From Deltaproteobacteria bacterium (GTDB taxonomy: Bacteria; UBA10199; JACPAL01), in the NCBI GenBank assembly GCA_016180855.1, contig JACPAL010000010.1:1-64000 (forward strand): 64,000 nucleotides of DNA, given 5' to 3'. Shown here piece by piece: positions 24,774 to 32,815 of this stretch. The position numbers were made by a program, and so were the translations under genes. Numbering within the stretch: the stretch's first letter is position 1; each line of letters starts with the position of its first letter. Below the pieces are notes generated by a model. That model had not been told where the DNA came from. It worked only from the letters and a program-made list of their open reading frames with translations, and made no database searches.

Positions 24774-24872
24774 GCTTTACAGCGGTCAACTCACATCCTC
24801 CTCAGAAAAAAACATATTTGTGGTCATACAATTTCATTGAATCATTAAACCATTTGTTTCAAACATGCTGGC

Positions 24873-25523
24873 ATGAGTTTTGCCGGTTTGATTGAGATAT
24901 TTCTCCATCTCGATGTTCATTTAAATGAATGGATTGGATTGTTAGGCCCCTGGATCTATCTTTTATTGTTTCTCATCATCTTCTGCGAGACGGGGTTAGT
25001 GATAACTCCCTTCCTACCCGGAGATTCTCTGCTATTTGCCTTGGGGGCGCTCGCGGCGACTGATCAGGCGGTCTTGAGGCTCCCGTTATTGATGATCCTG
25101 CTTATGGCTGCCGCCGTCTTGGGTGATGCCGTCAACTATTCGATAGGGAGACGCATTGGTCCGAAGGTCTTTCGAGAAGGGGCCCGTTGGTGGCTGAGCA
25201 AAAAACATCTTTTGGCAACGGAGGCGTTTTATGAACGTCATGGAGGCAAGACGATCGTGATCGCCCGGTTCATGCCGATCATCCGGACCTTCGCCCCTTT
25301 CGTGGCCGGCGTTGGTACGATGACGTATCGTCGGTTTGCGGTTTTTAATGTGGCAGGGGCCCTCCTTTGGGTCTTCGCCTTTCTGCTCGGTGGCTATTAT
25401 TTTGGGAATATCCCTGCGGTGAAGAGAAACTTCGAATTTGTCATCCTGGGGATTGTTGCTCTCTCTTGTATGCCACTTTTCTTAAGGCTTGTTAAAGGAT
25501 TGAGAAAGGCCAAGCGCCTCTGA
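24873..25523 (+). CDS. DedA-family membrane protein
   Basis: A 216-residue inner-membrane protein. It has FCETGLVITPFLPGDSLLFALGALAA (about residues 38-63), GDAVNYSIGRRIG, FYERHGGKTIVIARFMPIIRTFAPFVAGVGTMTYRRF and four to five hydrophobic helices, all typical of DedA proteins. These act in membrane homeostasis; several are undecaprenyl-phosphate or phospholipid flippases. The E and D/R residues used by the family are present. Its 3' end overlaps the convergent subtilase gene by 42 bp. Confidence 0.92.
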   Translation: MSFAGLIEIFLHLDVHLNEWIGLLGPWIYLLLFLIIFCETGLVITPFLPGDSLLFALGALAATDQAVLRLPLLMILLMAAAVLGDAVNYSIGRRIGPKVFREGARWWLSKKHLLATEAFYERHGGKTIVIARFMPIIRTFAPFVAGVGTMTYRRFAVFNVAGALLWVFAFLLGGYYFGNIPAVKRNFEFVILGIVALSCMPLFLRLVKGLRKAKRL

Positions 25524-28500
25524 AATCTCCTGACCCCTCGTTCTCGATTCGGCAAAGGCGGCCAACGCGATTGCCCGCCTTGGATCAATCTGGCCGGCCC
25601 CCTCCTCTTTCTCCGAGAATCCGGTCAGGTGGTGAGCAGAGAGTCTCAGGATCCTCCGGACCTCCTCAGGTCTCAAAGAGGGGTTTACCTGATACATGAT
25701 TTGGATCAACCCTGCGACGAATGGCGCCGCAAATGAGGTCCCAGACGTGATTTCATATTTATTGTCGGGAGTCGCTACGAGCAGGTCAGATCCTGGGGCG
25801 ATCAGGAGGCTTTGCTGACCCAAATGCCCCGCCCTTGAGGAGAAAGAGGCGACCTCGTCGTCGTAGGCCTCAGCCGTTTCCCGTGTATCCGAGGCACCGA
25901 CCACAAGAACTTTTTCCTCAAAAAGACCCCAAAAATTCAAATTTCCGAGCGGGCCCCACTCGTCTATATTTCTGTTCCCCGCTCCAACGACGAGGAGAAT
26001 CCCAACCTTTTCCAACCGATCAAGATTTGCTTGTAGCCGTTGATACTGCGGGGATTGTTGAAAGACGGCGACATCCTGTCCCCCAAGGAATTGATTGCTC
26101 CAGACGGAGATATTAATGACCCGAAGTGATGGATCTTTTTCCTTTTGTCTCGCGGCCCATTCATAGAGAGAGCTCAGGGAATCAACCCAGTCATGGAAGG
26201 TCATCCTCTCAAAGGGGAGATTAATGCCAATTACGCGGGATCCCGGGGCGACACCGGTTGTTTCCCCTGCCAGGACAGATGCGATATTGACCCCATGCGT
26301 GGTCTGAGGTTCGCGTCCTGGGACCGGTCTCAACCTCTTTTGAATCGGGACAAGGTCTGACGCCTCTTCGACCCTCATACGACCTGACAGCCCACCCCCT
26401 CCATGGAGTCCTGGAAAGTCGGGATCGATGATGATCGAGGATTGACCTTGGCCCGTTAGCTTCAAACCTGTTCTTGGATCAACCCGCTCATGAATCTCTT
26501 CCAGTCCGAGCGGGAGGGTGTGCGCCTCATCAACCGCCTTGTTCCCCCCAGATTGGAAGAGTCTGTTGTAGTGGCTTGTTTGAGCCATTGCAGAGATCTC
26601 TTTGAGGCTCTCTTCACTGAAAAGGGGCCTGAGCTCAGCGATCGCCTCTTCCATGCCTTCAAGGTCACCGAGGAGGATTCTCGTAGCTTGTACCGCTCGT
26701 CTCATTCCCCGCTGTGGATGGCTTTTCTCAATAGTTCTGAGTCTCGGGATCCAGGCAGGGTCCTCTGTATAAACGATATTCGACAGCAGCAATTTGGCCT
26801 GTCCTGGGTCGGCTATTTTAACCAGAAGTTGGTAGAACGGTTTCGGGTGTCTTTTGAGAGATCGTAACAATAGATCATCTATTATCTCCTTATGGGGGCC
26901 ATTCGCTAGTTTTTGGATCATCGGGAGATGGGCGATCATTTTGGCGGCCGCCTGGGGATTGGAGGCAAAAGAGAGCAGATAAAGGGTCGTCACGAGCCTT
27001 TCATCCTGCATCGCTGCATCGGGAAGGGGAGAGGCGACAAATCGATCTAAACGCTCAAACCATTCTGTTCCGATTTGTTCGGGGGCTGGTGTGAAGATTT
27101 TATCAAATGAACCCAAAAGATAGGTGAATCGGGTTGGATTCGCCTCAATGGTACGGGCGACCAATGACAACGCAGGGGCGACGAATTCGACCTGGGGAAA
27201 TCTGTTGGCCAGCCCGACAAACTCCATGGCGGTGTCTGAGAAACCGCCTCTTCGGGATCCCACGTCCAAATTGGTCCCCGGAGGGCGTGTCAGGAGTCCC
27301 AAGACTTTTTGGGTCCACTCTTTTGGTGGCAGATGAGGTTTCCAGGCGATGAGGAGGTCGTAGAGGTGTCGGCTGTATTTCTCCTGCCGGTAAACGGTTT
27401 CAAAGAAGGGAGCGATTGCCGGCTCTTCATGGATGTGGCGGGCCAGGATGGTAAAAAGTGGTTTTACTCCAAACAAGAGGGTTTTATAGGTGAGGAAAGT
27501 ACCTTGGGCCCGCTGCAAGATAAGGGATATCATCTCTCGGTCCTCAAGGTGGTACTCTTCTACAATATTCAGGACGCCGGGGTCCTCCTGGCGAATCCCT
27601 TCGAGGACAATCTCCCGGATCTTTTGTCGATCGACCTCGGTCGCGATTTCATTCTTAAGAAGGTACTTGGCCGCCTTCAGGCGCGTGTGGAACGGCTCTG
27701 CCGGTTCCAGATACCGGGTGATTTTTTGAGACATCTCATCGGGAGAGACAAAACCGATCTGTAAAAAGAGGTCGAGTTTTTCCTCGTGTTGGCCGGTCTG
27801 CCGGAAGGCGGCATCAAGCAGGATCGGGAGTGCCTCACGTCGTCGGGAATTGGCTAATCCCACCAGAAGGACCTCTCTCTTATGCCGATTCTCATCAAGG
27901 GCATTGGCGTAGGCGTGCCTTTTGTCATCGGGTTCAGGTCCGTTAAGCAGGAGAGCCTCTTTCTGCTGTTCAAGTTTCTTGTGGGCCTCAATGAGAAGAC
28001 TCAACGCCTTGTCATTTTTGTAGGCGAGCGCCGAAATAGCGATCAGAGTCGGGTTGTCCGCGACCCCCTCCCGTACCTCTTTGCTAAACTGTTGGATCAG
28101 CCAGACATCCCCAAGATCCCCGAGCGTGATAATCGCCACATCCCTTCTCTCTTCAGAGGCCTCTTTGGCAACCTTCCTCAAGAACGGGATGAAGGAGGGG
28201 TCATAAAATGAACCGATTCGTACCAGAAGCTCTGCCTTGAGATATTCATCCGATGTTGCCTTGTAGATTTTTGGCAGAAAGACGGGTGGCATGAGACCGA
28301 GGAGAGATTCAATCTTGAAGAGCTGTTCCTCGTTGGTCGGATCGATTGACTCAAAAATTGAGAGATCCGGCTGTTTCAAGAGGGGACTCAGTTTTTGCTG
28401 TTGATAGGCCTTGGCAAGGCTCTTTCTGAGGATGTCTCTTAAGGCGGGTGTCCAGACGGCAGGATCATGAATGAACTCCCGTAAGGTGAGTCGGGCGTCT

Positions 28501-28721
28501 TTATTTGTATCGAGTTGATGGGCCTTGTTGATTGCCTGACAGTAAAGATCGGTCTGTCCGCAAGAATTGGGCTGTTTGGGTAATCTGAATCGATTGTTTT
28601 CAAATGGGAAAGAGGGGATCGGGAGCGTTCTTTCTCGAACCTTGCCTGTCATGGGGTTATTATCGGGAATTAAGTGGGGAATGTTGTTAATGGTTTCCCA
28701 GGAACCGACCGACCTTTTCAA
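25482..28721 (-). CDS. HEAT-repeat protein with S8 subtilase domain
   Basis: A 1079-residue protein. After about 60 residues comes one EF-hand-like loop (DTNKDARLTLREF). A long alpha-helical region with HEAT-like repeats runs roughly from 130 to 740. The C-terminal 320 residues form a subtilisin-fold peptidase with likely Asp in SSIIIDPDFPGLHG, His in THGVNIASVLAG, the oxyanion Asn in VVGAGNRNID and Ser in ITSGTSFAAPFVAGL. No signal peptide is seen from this ATG or from an inner ATG at 28652, so the protein may be cytosolic or exported by another route. The start lies inside the upstream aminotransferase gene (35-bp overlap). Large HEAT-subtilase fusions are unusual. Confidence 0.8.
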   Translation of the reverse strand: MKRSVGSWETINNIPHLIPDNNPMTGKVRERTLPIPSFPFENNRFRLPKQPNSCGQTDLYCQAINKAHQLDTNKDARLTLREFIHDPAVWTPALRDILRKSLAKAYQQQKLSPLLKQPDLSIFESIDPTNEEQLFKIESLLGLMPPVFLPKIYKATSDEYLKAELLVRIGSFYDPSFIPFLRKVAKEASEERRDVAIITLGDLGDVWLIQQFSKEVREGVADNPTLIAISALAYKNDKALSLLIEAHKKLEQQKEALLLNGPEPDDKRHAYANALDENRHKREVLLVGLANSRRREALPILLDAAFRQTGQHEEKLDLFLQIGFVSPDEMSQKITRYLEPAEPFHTRLKAAKYLLKNEIATEVDRQKIREIVLEGIRQEDPGVLNIVEEYHLEDREMISLILQRAQGTFLTYKTLLFGVKPLFTILARHIHEEPAIAPFFETVYRQEKYSRHLYDLLIAWKPHLPPKEWTQKVLGLLTRPPGTNLDVGSRRGGFSDTAMEFVGLANRFPQVEFVAPALSLVARTIEANPTRFTYLLGSFDKIFTPAPEQIGTEWFERLDRFVASPLPDAAMQDERLVTTLYLLSFASNPQAAAKMIAHLPMIQKLANGPHKEIIDDLLLRSLKRHPKPFYQLLVKIADPGQAKLLLSNIVYTEDPAWIPRLRTIEKSHPQRGMRRAVQATRILLGDLEGMEEAIAELRPLFSEESLKEISAMAQTSHYNRLFQSGGNKAVDEAHTLPLGLEEIHERVDPRTGLKLTGQGQSSIIIDPDFPGLHGGGGLSGRMRVEEASDLVPIQKRLRPVPGREPQTTHGVNIASVLAGETTGVAPGSRVIGINLPFERMTFHDWVDSLSSLYEWAARQKEKDPSLRVINISVWSNQFLGGQDVAVFQQSPQYQRLQANLDRLEKVGILLVVGAGNRNIDEWGPLGNLNFWGLFEEKVLVVGASDTRETAEAYDDEVASFSSRAGHLGQQSLLIAPGSDLLVATPDNKYEITSGTSFAAPFVAGLIQIMYQVNPSLRPEEVRRILRLSAHHLTGFSEKEEGAGQIDPRRAIALAAFAESRTRGQEISEALGLSQSFNKP

Positions 28722-29841
28722 GCCCGGTTTGGAGTCTCTCTTCCTCTGTGAGGCAGGAGATCACAAAATGGATCCCATGATCATAGTCGTAGAAGTAGCC
28801 CGGATGGACAAAGATTCCCTCCTCCTTCATGAGCCGGATGACGAATTCCTCTTCGGAAAGCCCAATCCCTTTCTTCACCTCGGCCATGAGATAAAAACCA
28901 CCCTGAGGGGGGACAAAACGGACTGATTCGATCGATCGCAACATCTGTACCGCCGCTTCCCGACGATCGGAGACCATCTGCCGGTAGATCCGCAAGAAAT
29001 CGTTCCCCTGTTTAAAAAGTTGGGGGAGCCCTTTTTGAATTGGAATGTGGGAGGAGAGAAAGGTGTCTGCCGTCGTCTCTAGCCAATCAACTTTTTCTGC
29101 CGCGAGTCGTCTTTCTCCCGTTACAACGATCCAGCCCAATTTGAGGGCAGGGAGCGCAAACATCTTGGAAATGCCGTTCAGGGTGAAGGCAAGATGAGGT
29201 TTCCCCGCAGAGATCAACCGCGGAAACTTTCCTTCTCCAAAATAGAATTCGGAGAAGACCTCGTCAGTTATAATCGGAAGTCCCCTTTCATTGGCCCATT
29301 CGATGAGATCACCAAGTTGATGAGAAGAGATAACGGAGCCGGTCGGGTTGTGTGGTGAAATGAGAATAAGACCCTTTGTTTTAGGATTAGCCGCTCTTTT
29401 GATCGATTCCAGATCAACCGACCAATGATTCTCCTCCTGCAGGTGATAGTGCCGGAGTTCAACGTGTGTCAGATGGGCAATCCAGTCAAAGAGGGGATAG
29501 GAGGGGTTGGGGGTTAAAAAATTTTCTCCCGGTTTTGCCAAAAGGGAGAAGAGATAGAAGAAAGATTCACTTGTCCCCGAGGTGAGGATGATATTTTCGG
29601 GGTCGACCGAAACTCCCTGTTCGGCATAGTAGGCTGCGATCGCCTCCCGCGCTATGAGCAATCCTTTGGGATGAGGAGAATACTCCTGGCATCTGAAATA
29701 ATCCTGATAGATCTCCTGCAGTATCTCTGGTGGGAACCGGATTCCCTGTTCATTCGGATTTCCTGAGAAGAGACGGAGGATCTCGTGCCCCTCAGTCTGG
29801 AGCTGTCTGAAGGTTTTTTCAATAGAATTGATAGAATCCAT
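28687..29841 (-). CDS. Class I/II PLP-dependent aminotransferase
   Basis: A 384-residue fold-type I aminotransferase. It has SGTSESFFYLFSLLAKPG (cofactor phosphate region), NPSYPLF, ISPHNPTGSV, ITDEVFSEFYFG, the Schiff-base Lys in NGISKMFALPALKLGW (about residue 235) and GGFYLMAEV. The pattern is that of the alanine/aspartate aminotransferase group; the substrate cannot be named. I use the ATG at 29841, where homology begins; a GTG at 29919 would add 26 unmatched residues. It is followed by the HEAT-subtilase gene with overlap. Confidence 0.88.
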   Translation of the reverse strand: MDSINSIEKTFRQLQTEGHEILRLFSGNPNEQGIRFPPEILQEIYQDYFRCQEYSPHPKGLLIAREAIAAYYAEQGVSVDPENIILTSGTSESFFYLFSLLAKPGENFLTPNPSYPLFDWIAHLTHVELRHYHLQEENHWSVDLESIKRAANPKTKGLILISPHNPTGSVISSHQLGDLIEWANERGLPIITDEVFSEFYFGEGKFPRLISAGKPHLAFTLNGISKMFALPALKLGWIVVTGERRLAAEKVDWLETTADTFLSSHIPIQKGLPQLFKQGNDFLRIYRQMVSDRREAAVQMLRSIESVRFVPPQGGFYLMAEVKKGIGLSEEEFVIRLMKEEGIFVHPGYFYDYDHGIHFVISCLTEEERLQTGLEKVGRFLGNH

Positions 29842-29958
29842 GTAATTACAAAATTGGCAGAGAGAGCTGTAATCGTGACTTAAGGTCAGAGGTGCAACCG
29901 ACGTATGATTTAGAGTCACAACATTCGAGAATGTAGACGTAGTGCATCATAGTGTATC

Positions 29959-30019
29959 CCGCCTTCGCGAGCTACAGCGGACCTTGTCCGCCGTAGCCCG
30001 CTATGGCGGGCGAAGGCGG
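29959..30019. repeat. Palindromic repeat abutting tRNA-Ser(TGA)
   Basis: The outer arms CCGCCTTCGC and GCGAAGGCGG (30010-30019) enclose an inner 12-bp stem (29971-29982 with 29986-29997, one mismatch, loop CTT). The outer right arm runs into the 3' end of the tRNA-Ser(TGA) gene, including its discriminator base. It looks like a dispersed REP-type element inserted right at the tRNA end. Confidence 0.6.
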
Positions 30020-30103
30020 AGAGGGTGAGATTCGAACTCACGGTACCCTTGCGGGTACGCCAGTTTTCAAGACTGGTGCCTTAAACCGCTCGGCCACCTC
30101 TCC
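30017..30103 (-). tRNA. tRNA-Ser(TGA)
   Basis: An 87-nt class II tRNA on the minus strand: acceptor GGAGAGG/CCTCTCC, anticodon stem CCAGT/ACTGG with loop CTTGAAA (anticodon TGA), long variable arm with GTACCCGCAAGGGTAC, T loop TTCGAAT, discriminator G. CCA is not encoded. The 240 bp upstream (to 30344) hold no gene; CTCAAGTATTATCTC at about 30293 recurs upstream of the tRNA-Ser(CGA) gene. Confidence 0.96.
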
Positions 30104-30344
30104 ATTTTTGTTGGGGGGATCGCTGCCCCACCTCACTCACGTTCGGTGTTGGCCCCATCCCCCCAATACCCCTCGGCGTCGCACGGGGCAACCCCGATGC
30201 TCCGCCGCAATCCTTACCGACTTGCTCCTCTCTCTGACCCTTCTCCATTAAGCGGGGCTACCTTCCTTCGCTTGCACGAATTTGGCTGCCGCCTCAAGTA
30301 TTATCTCTCTCCCCCCTTGAAAGAGTAGAGAGATTGCCGTTAAA

Positions 30345-31358
30345 TTGTCGTTTATGAATATCATCAGGATACTGGCTCTTGTTTTGTTCATCAGTTTTAT
30401 AGGAGGATGTCACAACATGTCGGAGACGAGAAGAATTTCAAGGCCTGATGAGGCAACTTTAAAGAAACAGCTCTCTCCCCTCCAATACTATGTCACCCAG
30501 AAGGAAGGGACGGAGCCCCCGTTTCAAAATGAGTATTGGAACAACAAGGAGGACGGGATCTATGTCGATGTGGTCACGGGTGAGCCGCTGTTTAGTTCAG
30601 AGGACAAGTTTGATTCGGGGACAGGATGGCCCAGTTTCACAAAGCCGATTGAGGCATCGACACTTAAAACGCATGAAGACAACCAGTTCATGATGAGCCG
30701 GACGGAGGTAAGGTCCAAAGTGGGAAACTCCCACCTGGGCCATGTTTTCTCCGACGGTCCCGGTCCGACAGGACTTCGCTATTGTATCAATTCAGCCTCT
30801 CTTCGCTTCATTCCGGCAAGCAAGCTGGAGGCGGAGGGGTACGGCCAGTACCTGCTTCTCTTTAAAAAACTGGGTCGTGAGACCGCCACATTGGCGGGCG
30901 GCTGTTTTTGGGGTGTTGAAGAGATTGTCCGCAATCTTCCCGGTGTGGTGGAGACGTCTGTCGGCTATACAGGAGGTGTTTTTAAAAATCCGACCTATCG
31001 TGATGTGACGACGGGTGAAACCGGCCATGCCGAAGCGGTTCAGGTTATTTATGATCCTTCCAAAATCAGTTACGAGGAGCTCCTGAGATATTTTTTCAGA
31101 TTGCACGACCCGACAACCTTAAACCAACAAGGACATGACAGGGGGACTCAGTATCGTTCGGCGATTTTCTATCACAGTGAAGAACAAAGAAAGATCGCTT
31201 TAAAAGTCTTTGGTGAAGTCGATCGCTCAGGGAAATGGAAAAGAGCTCTCGTGACCGAGATTGTCCCGGCCGCTGAATTTTATCCCGCTGAAGATTATCA
31301 CCAGGAGTATCTCCAAAAAAATCCTGGCGGATATACCTGTCATTACCTGAGGGATTAA
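30345..31358 (+). CDS. MsrB-MsrA fused methionine sulfoxide reductase lipoprotein
   Basis: A 337-residue bifunctional repair enzyme. A lipoprotein signal with lipobox IGGC (about residues 19-22) is followed by an MsrB domain (about 40-170; [19 protein letters not shown], catalytic Cys in [11 protein letters not shown]). An MsrA domain follows (about 178-330; catalytic Cys in [22 protein letters not shown]). It reduces both stereoisomers of methionine sulfoxide in exported proteins. The structural zinc CxxC pairs of many MsrB proteins are absent. The start is TTG at 30345 or ATG at 30354. It is followed by a porin gene. Confidence 0.93.
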   Translation: MSFMNIIRILALVLFISFIGGCHNMSETRRISRPDEATLKKQLSPLQYYVTQKEGTEPPFQNEYWNNKEDGIYVDVVTGEPLFSSEDKFDSGTGWPSFTKPIEASTLKTHEDNQFMMSRTEVRSKVGNSHLGHVFSDGPGPTGLRYCINSASLRFIPASKLEAEGYGQYLLLFKKLGRETATLAGGCFWGVEEIVRNLPGVVETSVGYTGGVFKNPTYRDVTTGETGHAEAVQVIYDPSKISYEELLRYFFRLHDPTTLNQQGHDRGTQYRSAIFYHSEEQRKIALKVFGEVDRSGKWKRALVTEIVPAAEFYPAEDYHQEYLQKNPGGYTCHYLRD

Positions 31359-31399
31359 AAAGTACGTACCTTATATCATGAAGCCACGATAATACGTTC

Positions 31400-32566
31400 G
31401 TGAGCCGCGGCGCCCAAAAAACCGAGAGAAAGATTGTATGGCCAGTGGTCCTCGGGTTGTTCCTCATCCTCCAGGTCGCACCAAAGATCGCTCAGGCATT
31501 AAACGCCGGATATGATAAGGGATTTTACCTTCTCTCCGATGATGAAAAATTCAAGTTTCAGATCAATCTTCGGGTCATCCCCCAGTACCAATTTGAGCAC
31601 AAGGAGGCCCGTTTGGACGGAAGCACCTTCCAATTTGAGTCGGTTCAAACATTTTTCAGGGGGCATAGCTTCTCTCCTAAGGTTCAATACACGATATCGC
31701 TCGAATATGCCGATGGGGGGGCATCACTCAAAGACGCCTATGTTGATCTAAAGCTCTCCGACCCCTTCAGTATGCAGGTGGGTCAATTCTATCTGCCGAT
31801 CAACCGGGAGGATTATTACGTCGATTTCGGTCACCAGATGATCACCGTCTCGATTGTCTCGGAGCATTTCGGGCTCGGTCGTGATCGAGGCATTTCGTTT
31901 TATGGGAGTCCCCCCGTTCCGCTGACCTATTATTTCTTCTTCACAAACGGCGACGGGGAAAATGCCGCCAACAAAAACAAGGAGGTCCTGGTCGGGAGCC
32001 GTCTAGAATACGCCCTCATGGGGGAGATCACCGGTTATCAGGGGGACCCTGATTATTCCGACAAGCCGAATCTGGGATTTGGCGGGACGATTCTTTATGA
32101 TTTTGGAAGCGCCGGAGAGACAGACGGTTTCGATGATGATATTGCCGCAGGGATCCGACCGAATGAGAACCGGCTTGTTCGCGGAGATATCGACGGGGCA
32201 TTTACCTGGATGGGATTCAATCTGTTAGGTCAGTGGCAGTTTATCTACAATAACCGCTTTCGGGCCGTCGATCATGGTTATCTGGTACAATCCGGTTTCT
32301 ACGTCGTTCCGCACCGACTTGAAGCGGCCGGACGATACGCCGTTGTCGTTCCCGATTTTCCAACACCGGCCCTCGCCCTCACAGGGATTACCTCGGAGAA
32401 TGAAGGGAGTCCGAACCCCGTTCATGAATTCGCCGGTGGTCTGAACTACTACTTCAAGGGAGACAAGCTGAAACTCCAGGGGGAGTACAAACAGATCATC
32501 AATGTGAACGGCATCCGGAATCTCAATGACCAGGTGATTCGCGCCCAGCTGTTTTTGGAATTCTGA
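31400..32566 (+). CDS. OprP/OprO-type outer-membrane porin
   Basis: A 388-residue beta-barrel. It has an N-terminal signal (about residues 12-34, VVLGLFLILQVAPKIAQA), then FKFQINLRVIPQYQFE, QTFFRGHSFSPKVQYTISLEYADGGASLKDAYVDL, QVGQFYLPINREDYYV, RDRGISFYG, and the C-terminal phenylalanine (QLFLEF) used for outer-membrane assembly. It matches the phosphate-selective porin O/P group and resembles the porin at 21130. The first codon is GTG without a clear ribosome site. Anion or nutrient uptake is likely; specificity is unknown. Confidence 0.85.
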   Translation: MSRGAQKTERKIVWPVVLGLFLILQVAPKIAQALNAGYDKGFYLLSDDEKFKFQINLRVIPQYQFEHKEARLDGSTFQFESVQTFFRGHSFSPKVQYTISLEYADGGASLKDAYVDLKLSDPFSMQVGQFYLPINREDYYVDFGHQMITVSIVSEHFGLGRDRGISFYGSPPVPLTYYFFFTNGDGENAANKNKEVLVGSRLEYALMGEITGYQGDPDYSDKPNLGFGGTILYDFGSAGETDGFDDDIAAGIRPNENRLVRGDIDGAFTWMGFNLLGQWQFIYNNRFRAVDHGYLVQSGFYVVPHRLEAAGRYAVVVPDFPTPALALTGITSENEGSPNPVHEFAGGLNYYFKGDKLKLQGEYKQIINVNGIRNLNDQVIRAQLFLEF

Positions 32567-32815
32567 AACCTCCTACATCCTGCTCACGGACGCCGATTAC
32601 GGCCTGCTGTTTGATATCAATTATTCGTTTTGACCGGACCGGGTACACATCTATTGATAAATATTGCAGAACCTGGGGGACAAAATTCGAACATATTTTA
32701 TCGCGACAATTTCTTTAGTGAAAATTTAAATCCTGCGCGGGAAAATGGGAAATAATTTTTTCGAATGGTATTCCCTCTTCCATTATCACTTGGGGGAGGG
32801 TAAAATACGAGGTCG
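32567..32815. other. Intergenic region with dispersed repeat copy B
   Basis: No gene is visible. The stretch includes the 53-bp repeat at 32716-32768 (partner at 4844-4896 on the other strand), and the GTG start of the DUF4215 protein follows 47 bp after it. The repeat could therefore be part of a promoter or leader, but the other copy has no gene in the matching position. Confidence 0.5.
32716..32768 (+). repeat. 53-bp dispersed repeat, copy B
   Basis: Matches the minus strand of 4844-4896 at 46 of 53 positions by eye, including AAAATTTAAATC, TGCGCGGGAA and AATAATTTT. Confidence 0.6.
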
